NCBI GenBank assembly: GCA_024195585.1
Contig: SWBL01000207.1
Location: 27,352-91,351 of the forward strand
Direction of reading: 5' to 3'
Source: Aureobasidium sp. EXF-3400
Lineage: Eukaryota > Ascomycota > Dothideomycetes > Dothideales > Saccotheciaceae
DNA: 64,000 nucleotides
The notes below the pieces were generated by a model. That model worked only from the letters and a program-made list of their open reading frames with translations, was not told the DNA's origin and did not search any database. The position numbers and the translations under genes are program-made. Each line of letters opens with the position of its first letter. The stretch's first letter is position 1. Positions 1 to 10,583 of this stretch are shown here, in pieces.

Positions 1-1077
1 TTTGTTGCTGCCGGTAGGATGGACGATGAAGATGCAGAGGAGCTGGCACCTCGCGGCAAAGCCAAGGCCAAGAAAGCAACTGCTGCTTCTGTCAAAAAGA
101 TGTTCCGACTTCCTCCAGGCATTGAACCAGTCTCTATACCATCGCTGGACGACGTCTATCTGAATAAGATTTGTGGGCGTGAGCTGGAACGCAAATACAA
201 GCACGTCCAAGACACGAACGATCGCGCTCCCATTGTTGGCCTGCCACGACTGGACCGATTCTCAAACTCCTTCCCGGGACCGACTAAGTACATTGCGCAT
301 GGCAGAGCTTCATTGGCAGCTTCGAGTTTGATGAAGCGTTTGAGCGGCATAACCGACGACGTCGTGCAAAGTTTCAAGGACAACTTCCGTGAATCAGATC
401 TCGAAGGCGACGTGTCAGAGATGCTAGGAGACCCGACTGTCGTAGAGATGTCGGACGCCGATCTGCCAGTGGCCAAACCTGCCAAAGCAAGAAAGGCGCC
501 TGCTAAACCGAGAGTCCCCAAAGCCCCTAAGGCACCAAAGGAGCCAAAGGCACCAAAGGCCCCCAAAGCTCCAAAGGTTCCGAAAGCTCCCAAGCCCCCG
601 CCTGTCGCAAAGACACCAAAACCTCGTGGCCGTCCAAAGAAACAAGCGACCACGCGAGACAGCTCAGACATGGAAGGTGCATCATCCAGCCCAGAACCAA
701 CGCCCGCCCACCTACGTCTCGGCACTCAAGGCATCGATCTCGGTTCTGCAGACACATCTGGCGAAGAAGGCCATGATCACGAAGACGAAGCCGACTCGGA
801 ACTCGACGACTTTGTCGTTGGCAGCGATGCACCTATAGAATTTGCTTCCAGCTCTCAACCACTTACTCACAATCCTCCGAAGAAAAACAGACTTAATCTG
901 TTTACTCAAGAAATCATTGCCGAGGAGAGTGAGGAGGACTTGCCTGACTTTGGACCGTCTAGTATGCTGGATGAAGCTGTCAATGTTGAGTCTGATGATG
1001 GAGATGAGGACGTTGCTCCTGTTCGCAGACAGTTGGTGAGGAGGAGACAGGTTGTTGATGACGATAGTGATGAGTGA
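1..1077 (+). CDS. mph1: C-terminal part of a probable FANCM/Mph1-type DNA helicase (5' end outside window)
   Basis: The reading frame is open from base 1, so this is the 3' part of a longer gene; the first Met at 19 is probably internal. No helicase motif lies in the visible 359 codons. The block with LPPGIEP, a PRLDRF segment and a KYIAHGR segment resembles the region after the helicase core in fungal Mph1 proteins, and the acidic tail ending VVDDDSDE also resembles theirs. Residues about 165-200 are a low-complexity Lys-Ala-Pro-Lys repeat followed by an AT-hook-like PKPRGRPKK, which suggests DNA binding. Mph1 is a 3'-5' helicase that remodels forks and D-loops in recombination repair. The assignment rests on remembered family similarity; another large nuclear protein with a basic/acidic tail is possible. 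Confidence 0.55.
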   Translation, partial: FVAAGRMDDEDAEELAPRGKAKAKKATAASVKKMFRLPPGIEPVSIPSLDDVYLNKICGRELERKYKHVQDTNDRAPIVGLPRLDRFSNSFPGPTKYIAHGRASLAASSLMKRLSGITDDVVQSFKDNFRESDLEGDVSEMLGDPTVVEMSDADLPVAKPAKARKAPAKPRVPKAPKAPKEPKAPKAPKAPKVPKAPKPPPVAKTPKPRGRPKKQATTRDSSDMEGASSSPEPTPAHLRLGTQGIDLGSADTSGEEGHDHEDEADSELDDFVVGSDAPIEFASSSQPLTHNPPKKNRLNLFTQEIIAEESEEDLPDFGPSSMLDEAVNVESDDGDEDVAPVRRQLVRRRQVVDDDSDE

Positions 1078-1627
1078 TCGATCACTGTATTCGATTCGTG
1101 TATAATACATAGCTTTCTTGCTGATCGTTACCATTGTGCTCCTGGCTCTGTAGGCTTGTTAGTAATCGCTGCGCATTCTTTGCTTGTGCTTATCATCTTA
1201 ACAATGCTTCGTGTGTCCTGCCTTTTTGTGTTCACAGAAATTGTAAGTCGTGTCGGTGTCTGGAGGAGGTGTGGAAGGCTTGGTATCGATGCAAGGTCGT
1301 GACTGCCTCGTTGCGAATCGCGGACAGCTAGCTTACAGCATTCCAATTACCAACATCCAACAATCGCATACTCATTGAATGCCATCAGTTGCCACGACAC
1401 GTTGCCTTCAGCTTATCATCTGTGCCTAACCATCGTTTCTATCGCTGTTGTCATCACGACGTTGCTGTCCTTGCCCTGACCAGGCTTCGCATTCGTTGAC
1501 AACGATCACCAACTTGTCAACATCGGCTTCCGAATCACACGCGAAACCATCGCGTACAGAGATCTCCATTCGCGTCCCTTAGCAACCCCCACTCTGCTTT
1601 CTCTTACCAACTAGCATTGCCACCAGA
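1078..1627. other. Intergenic, 550 bp
   Basis: This stretch holds the 3' flank of the helicase gene and the upstream region of the first zinc-finger gene. I see no supported gene; the short open frames here lack introns or recognisable sequence. The part before the next start is pyrimidine-rich (about 1560-1620), as is usual upstream of fungal genes. Confidence 0.5.
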
Positions 1628-3004
1628 ATGTCGCCATTCAAGTGCAGAGCATGCCTCAAAGAAAGCACCAGTGCCGCGGATTATGAAACACATAAAGGTG
1701 ACTGCCGCAAGAATCTATTTGTGTATCTCAAAATTGAGGCCATAGGTCTTGACCCAGATGGTGAGTGGTGATAGCTGATTCATATATCCCAGGTTGCTGA
1801 TGATACTGGCAGACACAGAAACGCAAGAGAGGCTCGGGTTACGGTACGACTTTACGCCAGATCTGAAGAATAAGAGACAAGATGAGTGGGAGTACTTAGG
1901 TTACATGAAACGGCAGTTAAATGATTGGGGGGCTGCACCTCTAACCGAGGAGTTCGTGTCTGAGCTCGAAAAATGCATCGCACCAGATGAGCTTGAGTGG
2001 ATGAGAGAAGAGGCAGTTTCAGATCTTCGGAGGACTTCAAACAAGGGATCGCTACCTATCTTTCACAACAGAATGCCGTGGTATTCTCAATTCAAATGCA
2101 GAGCATGCTCCAGAGGGTACAAAAGCGCTGCCCAAGTACGCGGGCATAGACTCCTCTGCCACGCAAACCGAGAGGCGTATCTAAAAGTCAAAGCCTTGGG
2201 CCTTAGACTAGGGGGTAAGTGCAGCCTTTACTGATTCGTGCCCTGCGGTGACTTACTAACAACTTCACAGACACAGAAGCCCAAGAGAAGCTGTGGATAC
2301 GATTCGCCCCTATGCAGAACAGGAGAGGCCTCCGTAATTCAGAAGCCCTACTCCTAGAGAACATGAGATCGCAGCTGAAAGCCTGGGGGAAGGCACCTCT
2401 CACAGAAGATTTTATGTCCAATCTCGGACATTACTCCAATCTCGAACTTCTTGACAGGCGGAACATGAAGAAAAGGACAACTTCGAATCGGGACTTTTCT
2501 GGTGATCTAGATGATCGGAACACATCGAAGAAGCGGTCGCTACTCGAGACAGACACTACTCTTCCGCGTAAGAGGAATCATACATCTGGCCCCCTACTCC
2601 TGGAGAGCCTTCCTGGACCGTCATCGAAAAACACTGTCAGAAACCAGACATCCGCCAATCCTCCAAGTCTCGATGATGCAACATCACAGGATGAACGTCA
2701 ACCCACAGCCGTTAATCAGAAATCTACGAGTGGCATGAGACTTTCGCCTGAGGACTCGTTCCCCACAGGTCATAGCTCTGCTCGCTTCGATACAGCTTTT
2801 GCGAGCTGGTTAGAAGGTGAAAAGATCTCGAAAGCGGCCATTGGTCGTTTGATCAAAGATCCTGCTTTGCAACCATTGACAGGTCTGATGACCCGGGATT
2901 ACATGGAGTCGCTTGAGACAAATTCTGGTGCTGAGGGTGAGGACGAAGATGAGGAATTGGTCAGCAGAATATGCGGGATGCCGTTGAGCGAGATTTTTGT
3001 TTAA
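1628..3004 (+). CDS. Two-finger member of an unrecognised C2HC zinc-finger family (paralogue A)
   Basis: Exons 1628-1760, 1813-2214 and 2271-3004 give 422 aa; both introns (52 and 56 bp) are phase 1. The protein contains two copies of one module: a C-x2-C-x12-H-x3-C finger starting FKCRAC, a helix ending in A-(I/L)-GL, the intron, then TETQERLGLRY (or TEAQEKLWIRF), and a segment with APLTE(E/D)F. A Ser-rich, basic linker follows, then a C-terminal block (about residues 345-395) with SKAAIGRLIKDPAL and an acidic tail. I do not recognise the family. The finger and basic linker suggest a nuclear nucleic-acid-binding role, but that is inference. The neighbour at 3204-4042 is a one-finger paralogue in the same orientation. 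Confidence 0.7.
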
Positions 3005-3203
3005 AACTCCTGCCGGGGGAGCTTGTCGTCTTAGCAGGAATAGAACTCGTACCAATTGTTGACAACGGTCACCATCATTAGCATCGACATCTCCACTTCC
3101 TACTTTACGCGTTGATGGCGCGTCAGCTCGGATTACGTCCACTTGGCCAGAACGACAGTCTAATAGTTCGCTGCACCTGCCGAGTTGCGGTATTGTTTGC
3201 ACG

Positions 3204-4042
3204 ATGCCTCGTAAACGCAAACCGGTCTCGTTTCTGTGTAGAGCGTGCCCTGCATCATGCTTAACTTTCGAGAAATTGATGGAACACAGGCGCGCTTGTG
3301 TTATGAATCGCAGAGCGTATCTAAAAATCTTAGCTTTAGACTTGGGTCACACTGGTGAGTGCGAAGGCCGAGTCAAGCTCTCTGATATGCTAACCCTTTG
3401 TACGCAGATTTCCAAGCTCATACAGATTCGTGGATACGTTACGATTTTATTGCAGACCAGAGTTGCATTACGGCGTTTGAGCATGAGGACATTGAAACCA
3501 TGAAGCGGCAGATAGCTCAATGGGATGTCCCTTTGACTAAGGAGTTTATATGGCACCTCGGCGATAGAGTCAACGACAATCTCATAGCGAGCAGAAAGCG
3601 CAAGCGAGAGCAAGATACTGCAGCAGAAGATGAACCGCGAGCGACTAAGGTGGCAGCACTGTCATATTCGGTCATCAACTCGTATGGTGCATATCATGCC
3701 CCTAGTCCACCGCCATTGGCAGATCTTATACCCGGTCTACCACCGCTGCATACGGTCGACGAAAGTCGTCCGCTATCTCAACAACCAGTCTTCGACATCA
3801 CCCAATCCGATGACATACCACAACGCTCTAGAAGTCAAGAAGCGGCGTATCTTGGAGACTTCAGAAGCAATTTTGACCTTGCGTTTGCGACATGGCTCGA
3901 CGAAGAGAACATCTCAAAGGCCGCGATTGGTCGCTTGCTAAAAGATCCTGCACTAGCACCACTGACACAACATTTGAGCTGGAGCTCTGAGCAGCAGATG
4001 AAGGAGATGGTTGGCCGTCTCGATAGTAGCAGGAGTGTATAG
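3204..4042 (+). CDS. One-finger member of the same C2HC family (paralogue B)
   Basis: Exons 3204-3354 and 3408-4042, joined by a 53-bp phase-1 intron with a GCTAAC branch site, give 261 aa. It carries one C-x2-C-x12-H-x3-C finger (FLCRAC...HRRAC) after a basic N-terminus (MPRKRK), the helix AYLKILAL, then the intron at the same place and phase as in paralogue A. After the intron come WIRYDF and VPLTKEF, a Lys/Arg-rich patch (RKRKREQD, a possible nuclear signal) and the conserved C-terminal block with ISKAAIGRLLKDPAL. It lies only 199 bp after paralogue A, consistent with tandem duplication. Function is unknown. Confidence 0.7.
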
Positions 4043-4869
4043 ATACCGTGGTGGCTAGAAGTTGTTGGGAAGGTATCAACTGGAAGGTGCGTTCCTTGTA
4101 GCTTTGGAGAGAGTCATCGCTCTTGCCCTGCGTGTTGCAAGATCTGGCTTGTTGTCCATGCATCATCGCTCCTGCTTTGTGAGTACTTTCTTTGTCTTAG
4201 TTTTTGATATCATCCATCTTTCCCTTCCACGTAAGCCGCTCATCACATCACCAAGTGTCCTCAACGATAGCATCAATATCATCAAACACTATGAACTCAC
4301 TTCTGGTCCTCACCCTTTTCCTCCATCATCACCAATTCACCGCAGAAGTAACTCCCAACACCCAAGCCCCTTTCACTTGAGATCATATATTTCTCTCAGA
4401 TGCCCTTCTTTCCGTAATCAAGGCTGAGTGGTGTAACGGCTTACACTCACGCCTATTTACGAACCCGGTAATAAAACCACCGTTCGAATCCCGCCGTGTA
4501 CGCCTTAATCCATGTATTAGCCAAATGTCCGACATTTGGTGGCTAAGATCAAGGGATGAGAACGTGAGTTTCCCCATGGAGCTCCGGCTCTGGTTTTTTG
4601 CTACGTATGGGAGATGGGAAGGGGAGGGAGTGTTGGTGGAGTGACTGGGTTGTTGTGACATCTTCACTTTTTGAGACAACGCGTTTGTCGTTTTCACTCG
4701 GTATTTTCATTTGGCGAGTTCTTTTCTTTGAGCTTCCATCAACTCATCTTTATACCTCGCCACGATACCATTCACGTTTTCGAACACATTAGTCTTTGAC
4801 ACCCACATCTTCTCTCTCCTCCTGGCAATCCTCATCTTCCACATCAATCAACCTGTCGTTTCGCCAAAG
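4043..4869. other. Intergenic, 827 bp
   Basis: No supported gene. A GTTCGAATCCC stretch near 4490 resembles a tRNA B box, but the arms around it do not pair into a tRNA. The last 100 bases are CT-rich promoter-like sequence for the next gene. Confidence 0.5.
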
Positions 4870-5492
4870 ATGAAGACAAGATCAGCACACGCCAACTCAG
4901 GCGCGCAGAGAGTCGTTGACAACAACTCAGAAACTACCGATGAGTGCGTAATAGCATTTATGTCCTCTCATCCCGACCAAACTAACTTATCAGGAATCTG
5001 ACTCAAGTTGATCACGACTCCGATATTATCACCAGAGCCACAAGTCCTAGCGACAATCAGATCGACACTCCTTCGACCAGCAACACTCCTACATCCACAA
5101 ACATCGAGAAGTCCATCACTGGAACACCAACCACTCCCGATCCCGACAAGCCTACCACCAGCATCCCAAGCACTCCCAGCACCATTGCTACTACCAGAAT
5201 CACTTCCAAACCCACCAGACCAACTCCCACCACCAGCGTCAAAACCAACAAACCCCTCCCAGCCACCCCCAAAACCCCCCTCTTCAAAACCCTCTCTCCA
5301 ATCCAAAAGGAAACACGCAAGCGCAAACTCAGCAGCATCAAAGACAAACTCAGAAAAAAGAGTGTGCCTCAACTCACTGCCCTCTACAATTCGACTCAAG
5401 ATCCAGATTTTCAGACGCTGATGACGGAGGTGTATCATGAGAGTTGTATGGATAGGTTGAGTGAGTGGGAGGAGGAACTTGAAGACGCATGA
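4870..5492 (+). CDS. Small Thr/Pro/Ser-rich protein of unknown function
   Basis: Exons 4870-4943 and 4994-5492 (50-bp phase-2 intron, ACTAAC branch point, CAG acceptor) give 190 aa. Exon 2 has no early Met, so the gene is seen only after splicing. The first 24 residues (MKTRSAHANSGAQRV...) are followed by about 90 residues rich in Thr, Pro and Ser with repeated TP and STP motifs, probably disordered and potentially phosphorylated. The C-terminal 75 residues are different: a basic stretch (KETRKRKL...KLRKK) and an acidic, probably helical end (SEWEEELEDA). No known domain is recognised. Codon periodicity over 166 codons and clean splice sites support a real gene. Confidence 0.6.
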
Positions 5493-5843
5493 ACGATTGG
5501 AAAATTCAGGGATGGTTTTCATTCAGGGATAGTTGGATAGTACGTTGGATGGTGAGAATTGGGTTGAGATGATCCTACACATGGAAGGGGTCTCTCGAGG
5601 AGCGACCCTCACGACTGTGCACAGTTCGGGTGAGCATCTTGACATTGGGCTTACATTGAGCAGTCGACGAGAAGATCAGAGACTCAAGGGTAGGAGCGAA
5701 TGACGGACAAACCACAGGGGAAAGGATTCAAGAACAGATCGTCTCTAATAGAGACTTCCTTCAGATGAAAGTCTACTCAATACAGATATCAACAAGAAAA
5801 CACATTACCCCATTGCTTCTCTACATCCAAGCATCTCTAACGT
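5493..5843. other. Intergenic, 351 bp
   Basis: This lies between two convergent genes (the Thr/Pro-rich protein and VPS8) and should hold both 3' ends. I see no gene or notable repeat. Confidence 0.5.
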
Positions 5844-8800
5844 CTACTCTTCATGACACACAGGACAAGAATACCCACTCCTCTCCTCTTCCCCTGACCC
5901 AACAACGCCAGCCATTTCCACCTCAATGCAAACCCTATGCACAGTATGCCTACAAGCAAATACCACCAGCGTCATTTTCTTGACCACCTCTTCTCTATCT
6001 TTCGTCCTGTGCTCCACATCACCACCAACTTGCACACCCTTGCCTTTTCCATTGTCGCCTGGTTGAAGCGTCTTAATCTTCTTCTCCGCCCTCTTGCTCT
6101 CAAGCCGTTCGAATTCTTCCCAAATGGCTTCGTAGTCATGTTCCACAGCAGCCACCCCAGTGCCCCAGGTGCGCTTTTTACACAACTCGCAGGTTTGGGT
6201 TCGCGGGCGCCAGCCTTGATTTCGTAGGCTGTGGATGCTGTCCATGTCGGCAAAGACATCAATGTCGAGCATTGAGGAAGCCAGGTTCAAGACAGAAGAT
6301 TCGTGGGCGTAAGCTGTAAAGACGTCGAGGAGTACAGCACGTAAATCGGAGAGAGTAGGTGCGTAAGATGAAGAGGCCCGCGAGAGGAAAGCGCGGAAGA
6401 TGTGCAGGAAGGATTGGTTGTGTTGACTGCGGCGAGGTGTGTTTTGGTGCTCATCTTCGTTGAATTTCGTTACTGTGGTCGAGGTGGCACTGAGGAGAGC
6501 TGTAAAGGTTTGTTGGACTGTGCTGCGGAGAGCATTGTTTGTTCTGTCGATGTCGAAGGTATTATCGTCGACGAGGTCGTTGGTTTCTGCGGTCACGGAC
6601 TTGGATACCGAGACAACAGCGTCGATGAGATTTAACCAAAGAAGTTCGTCGAGCTCAAGATCGGTTTCTTTGACGTCCCAAGCTACATTTGTACGTTGGC
6701 GTGGTTGACGGTGTTGCTGCATTGCTGCGCTTTGTCCGTTGCAGAGCCAAATACCTAGACGTGTGTACTTGTCAATGGCTTCTATCAAGTCATCGGTAGC
6801 TTCTTCTGTGCTTTGCATGTCTGGCGCCTCTGATGCTGCTTCGATCAGGCCGCAAATGGCTTTTTGTAGCGTTCGCAGATGCTTGCAGAGTCGATCAATG
6901 GCATCTCTTGCCAGTCCATCCTGAGCCATTAGCAAGACTGCTGCGTCCACAACGCCATTTTCTTCCATTGAAGGAAGTACGCGGTCGAGATCGAGATCGC
7001 CAGATTTCAGTAACCCAACATAGTCAGCCACATGACGAGGGTCATGGATACACATGAGCTCAACGTATTGTTCACAGAAGCGTGACACCAGGGCTTCTGA
7101 TACGGGCTCGGCCGCGACCTTCTTCACACGATGATTGAGCAGCGAAGGCTCAAGCAGTGTGCGCAAAAGGTGAAATCGAGTGTACGACTCCTCGACGGCA
7201 TCTACGAACCGCTCTAGCATGTCATTAGTGTATCTTGCAAGTGTATGTGCAGTCTTCGAGGTATTGATGGATGCCAGCTCTTGAGCATGTTCACATAAAA
7301 CATCTTTTAGTTGAGTTTTCTGCTTCTCATGCGACTCTTGCAGAGCGTACGCCAGATCGTCAAAGATACCATCCTTCCCCTGCGGATCTTCAAAGTATGT
7401 GTTGATGAGATCGATGGGTCTGTGCTCGGTTCTGTACAAGGTCTTAAGCACACGGTAAAACTCGGCATCTCGAAGCTGATCGATGAGTGCAGTCGTGACA
7501 GTAGGATGGTAGACCGAGAGGAGGTACTCGGCACTGAGTTGACAGTCATCGGCCAAGTCATCCTCACGGAAGCTACACAAGCGGTTCAGGACTTGTTGCA
7601 ATGACGAACTAGACAGAATCATGAACTGTGAATATTTTGGCAGGTTTCTGGCAATGAACATATCAAGATAGATAGTTTGCTCAGGTATGAAATCATCTGA
7701 CGACATGACATCGAGCAGGATACTGACAATGTATTGTCGGGTAATCTTTAGACCGGTACCGTTGGTTCGCGGCTGAACATATGCGGTATCGTCTTCTTGC
7801 GAGTCGTTGAGATAAGGGTCTTCAAAAGCTTCTGTCATCATGCTCATGAAGCTTGCCGAATCATATTCGAGCAAGAGTCGTAGATAAGGAAAGGCAGGCT
7901 CGTCCATGTGATTCTGTCTAGTTCTCAGAACGAACGAAGACCCTGATGGCCACGCGGTAGGTTCGTGAGAAAACAGGTATCGGTAGATGTTTCCCTTTTG
8001 GATGTCGGCTTTTTCGTCGTCGAGGAAATCTCCTTGAGGGTACTTCCTTCCTGTCAGAACGAACGCAAGGTAAGGGAACACTTTTACGGCCGACTCTAAT
8101 GCTGCTTCCTCGGTCTCGTCTTGAACGTCTTTGACATCGCGCAAAAGTGCCAACAGATCAGATAGCGGAGTGACGTAGTCATTCAAAGCCTCATTCCAGA
8201 CGAACGTTAACGCGTCGTAGAGATAATGTTTCTTGCAGAGTGTCGTGATCTGGTCTAGATCGAAGGTGCGCGGGTCCAGCCGGCATAAGAGCTCTTCTAG
8301 ATGAGCGACCTGGTTCTTCGAAATGCAGTACTCTACCAGATCCTTTACTAGTGGCGGCGGTAATGATGTGACCTCTTCATCCATGATATATGTTTGCAAT
8401 AGCTCGAGGAAAACCTCTCTCTGGCCAGCGTCTCGCAGTGGCTCGTAAATGTCGTCGAACAAGAAGCTCTGATTGTTCATGCTCACACAAGCATCGAAAC
8501 ACTCGGCCACTAGATCGGATAGCGGTCGGCCGCTGGTGTCATTCTCCGAGAAGGAGAACAGAATGGATGCAGACATGAGTTCGAGCAGTCTTCCATTGAC
8601 CAAGTCGTGGCGAGTATCTGCATTGTCTGGCAAGCCGACTGTAACTCCACCAGCTTGTCCGGTATAGTATGCTCTAGCAAGCTGAATAGCTGCAATGTAG
8701 TCACCGTGTTCGATCAATGCAGTCAACCGATCTGCCCAATTTGAAAGAGTTCCGACTGAAAGATCGCTTGCTCCAAGAAGGAATAGTCGATTCTTGTAAA

Positions 8801-10583
8801 CTCGGAAACTCTGGTAGAAAGCATCTGCAATGACCCCGTGCATTTCCGAATGCTCATTGTCAGGCTGTTCCACAACAGGATGAAGCTGCTTCGAGAAGAT
8901 GTCACGATGATGTATCTGTCTGTGCAATAGATCGACAGAGTCCATGACATGTAACTCGCCATCTTCTATGATGATCAACTGTTGGCTGATGGTGAGCACA
9001 CCGATAACGGATCGACTCAACCATTGGACTGCGACAATGGCTTCCTCGCATTCCCAGCTGCTCCTGGTATGGAAGAACAGATTTGGAGGCTTCTCCTTGT
9101 CGGCTGGATCTTGCGACACCTGCACGTCGACGTCAAGTACTGTCAGAACATTCGACCAACAGTAAACGAGTTTGGTCTCCGAGGTATCCCGTTCAGTGGT
9201 GCTGTTACTGCTCTTCAACTTGACTGCTGGGAACCAAGCAAGACAGCCACTCATGGCACTGTGACGAGATATAGACTTTGGTCTAGAAGCCTTGTGCTGT
9301 GTTTGTGCGATGGGCGTCGTGGATACAATCACAAGTAGATATGGAGTCAGGAGAGCTGTGAGGCCCATAGCATCTGTAGCCTGCTCTACATTCCCTAGAG
9401 GCAGCGGAGCGAAAGCAAGTACAGAACTAGGCTTGATTCTTGCCTCTTCTTGCAAATTAGGAACCGGATAGCGTCCAAGCAAGCGAGCAGTCTTGACAGA
9501 ACGAGAAATCGCACCCATTCCGCGAGAGGCGAGGTGAGAGAAGGCCATACCGCCATCATCTGCAGAAACGAGAGCAGTACGCCGCGTGCCGAGAAAGCCA
9601 ATGTGCAGAACTGAACGGCCAGGTACGTGCCCATCTGGAGAATGCGGCTGACCTTCCCTTGGTACGGGTGGGATATGCAAGAAGGGCTTAGCTGGACGAG
9701 CAAGTTCCCAGGTGAAAATGTGACCTGTGGCATGGCCAGCAGCAATCGCGGAGTAGTCGGCAGAAATAGCAAGAGCAGTGACAGGACCGCACTCAACGGC
9801 TTTTGTGCCTTGACCAATGATTCCTTTGAGAGTCTGGTGGTAGTCGAAGACCAAAATAAGACCTTTAGATGTGCCAATGGTGATGGACGATGATACAGCC
9901 AAACAGATTGGCTGGCCAAAGTTGCGTCTACCGGCTTCTGAGAAAGCTTGTGATGTAATCTTCCGTAGTCTTGTCCATCGCACGACTTCCCAAGGGGCGT
10001 CCGGGGCATCTGCAATATCACTGCCTCCTTGTGACAGGACAATCTGAGAGGATAGCGAAGATTGGCGAGAATGTGGGGATAGGAAGGCAGGAGAGGCGGC
10101 GCGTGATGAAGGCGTAGGCGAGGTGAACCTGGAGCTGAAGCGTCGCTCAAAGGGCTGGAGGGCACCAGAAGGGGTACGAGGAGTGTTGGTCGAGGCACGC
10201 GGATTCAGACGGGGACGACGGATAGGCAGTGAGGACGCTAGAGAGCCTTGGACGGAAGGGGTGTCATCGGGGATAGAGGCGGACTCGGAGGGGCTGGCGA
10301 GGTCCGGGGTTGTTTGACCGATATGGGCTACGTCGTCAATGTCGTCAATATCTGCTGCAGCAAGTTCATCTTCCAAGGAGCCTCCGGCCTGGTTTGGGAA
10401 GGATACGGGGCTTCCGGAACGGCTCACTGTCTCGTCGGCTGTCAGGAACGAGTCCTCAGGATCTTGATCGGCGTCTTGCTGAGACGGAGATTGGAAGGAG
10501 CTGTCATCTTGGTGAATTGGAAAAGGGAAGGTGCCATCAGCGTCATGGCCATCCAGGTCGCTATGGTCGGGCGGGGAGCTCAT
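5844..10583 (-). CDS. vps8: Vps8, CORVET tethering complex subunit
   Basis: A single exon encodes 1579 aa, the usual size for fungal Vps8. The first ~190 residues are Ser/Pro-rich and disordered. Residues about 200-600 form a beta-propeller; it contains the Vps8 core block with GTSKGLILVFDYHQ and the AISADYSAIAAGHATGHIFTWE repeat region. A long alpha-solenoid follows. The C-terminus is a RING-H2-like zinc domain: CELCKK..., then ACRHTVHRVC and CPVCHEE. Vps8 binds the Rab5-type GTPase Vps21 and lets CORVET tether early endosomes. The start at 10583 is the first ATG in a frame that is closed upstream. It is divergent from the GPALPP gene, with 296 bp between their starts, and lies 1.4 kb from VPS33, another CORVET subunit. 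Confidence 0.93.
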   Translation of the reverse strand: MSSPPDHSDLDGHDADGTFPFPIHQDDSSFQSPSQQDADQDPEDSFLTADETVSRSGSPVSFPNQAGGSLEDELAAADIDDIDDVAHIGQTTPDLASPSESASIPDDTPSVQGSLASSLPIRRPRLNPRASTNTPRTPSGALQPFERRFSSRFTSPTPSSRAASPAFLSPHSRQSSLSSQIVLSQGGSDIADAPDAPWEVVRWTRLRKITSQAFSEAGRRNFGQPICLAVSSSITIGTSKGLILVFDYHQTLKGIIGQGTKAVECGPVTALAISADYSAIAAGHATGHIFTWELARPAKPFLHIPPVPREGQPHSPDGHVPGRSVLHIGFLGTRRTALVSADDGGMAFSHLASRGMGAISRSVKTARLLGRYPVPNLQEEARIKPSSVLAFAPLPLGNVEQATDAMGLTALLTPYLLVIVSTTPIAQTQHKASRPKSISRHSAMSGCLAWFPAVKLKSSNSTTERDTSETKLVYCWSNVLTVLDVDVQVSQDPADKEKPPNLFFHTRSSWECEEAIVAVQWLSRSVIGVLTISQQLIIIEDGELHVMDSVDLLHRQIHHRDIFSKQLHPVVEQPDNEHSEMHGVIADAFYQSFRVYKNRLFLLGASDLSVGTLSNWADRLTALIEHGDYIAAIQLARAYYTGQAGGVTVGLPDNADTRHDLVNGRLLELMSASILFSFSENDTSGRPLSDLVAECFDACVSMNNQSFLFDDIYEPLRDAGQREVFLELLQTYIMDEEVTSLPPPLVKDLVEYCISKNQVAHLEELLCRLDPRTFDLDQITTLCKKHYLYDALTFVWNEALNDYVTPLSDLLALLRDVKDVQDETEEAALESAVKVFPYLAFVLTGRKYPQGDFLDDEKADIQKGNIYRYLFSHEPTAWPSGSSFVLRTRQNHMDEPAFPYLRLLLEYDSASFMSMMTEAFEDPYLNDSQEDDTAYVQPRTNGTGLKITRQYIVSILLDVMSSDDFIPEQTIYLDMFIARNLPKYSQFMILSSSSLQQVLNRLCSFREDDLADDCQLSAEYLLSVYHPTVTTALIDQLRDAEFYRVLKTLYRTEHRPIDLINTYFEDPQGKDGIFDDLAYALQESHEKQKTQLKDVLCEHAQELASINTSKTAHTLARYTNDMLERFVDAVEESYTRFHLLRTLLEPSLLNHRVKKVAAEPVSEALVSRFCEQYVELMCIHDPRHVADYVGLLKSGDLDLDRVLPSMEENGVVDAAVLLMAQDGLARDAIDRLCKHLRTLQKAICGLIEAASEAPDMQSTEEATDDLIEAIDKYTRLGIWLCNGQSAAMQQHRQPRQRTNVAWDVKETDLELDELLWLNLIDAVVSVSKSVTAETNDLVDDNTFDIDRTNNALRSTVQQTFTALLSATSTTVTKFNEDEHQNTPRRSQHNQSFLHIFRAFLSRASSSYAPTLSDLRAVLLDVFTAYAHESSVLNLASSMLDIDVFADMDSIHSLRNQGWRPRTQTCELCKKRTWGTGVAAVEHDYEAIWEEFERLESKRAEKKIKTLQPGDNGKGKGVQVGGDVEHRTKDREEVVKKMTLVVFACRHTVHRVCIEVEMAGVVGSGEEERSGYSCPVCHEE

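Noticed and set aside
156..725. Long antisense frame over the helicase tail (189 codons)
   Set aside because: Its Gly/Phe/Ala-rich sequence is the mirror of the Lys-Ala-Pro repeat on the other strand.
4425..4515. tRNA-like sequence with a B-box (GTTCGAATCCC) and an A-box-like TGAGTGGTGTAACGG
   Set aside because: The T-stem and acceptor stem do not pair (5' side of the T-arm is CACCG against CCCGC) and no anticodon arm can be drawn; at most a decayed tRNA-derived fragment.
9395..10198. 267-codon antisense-frame product within VPS8
   Set aside because: It is on the same strand in another frame over the Ser/Pro-rich N-terminus of Vps8; the Vps8 frame has clear family signatures.
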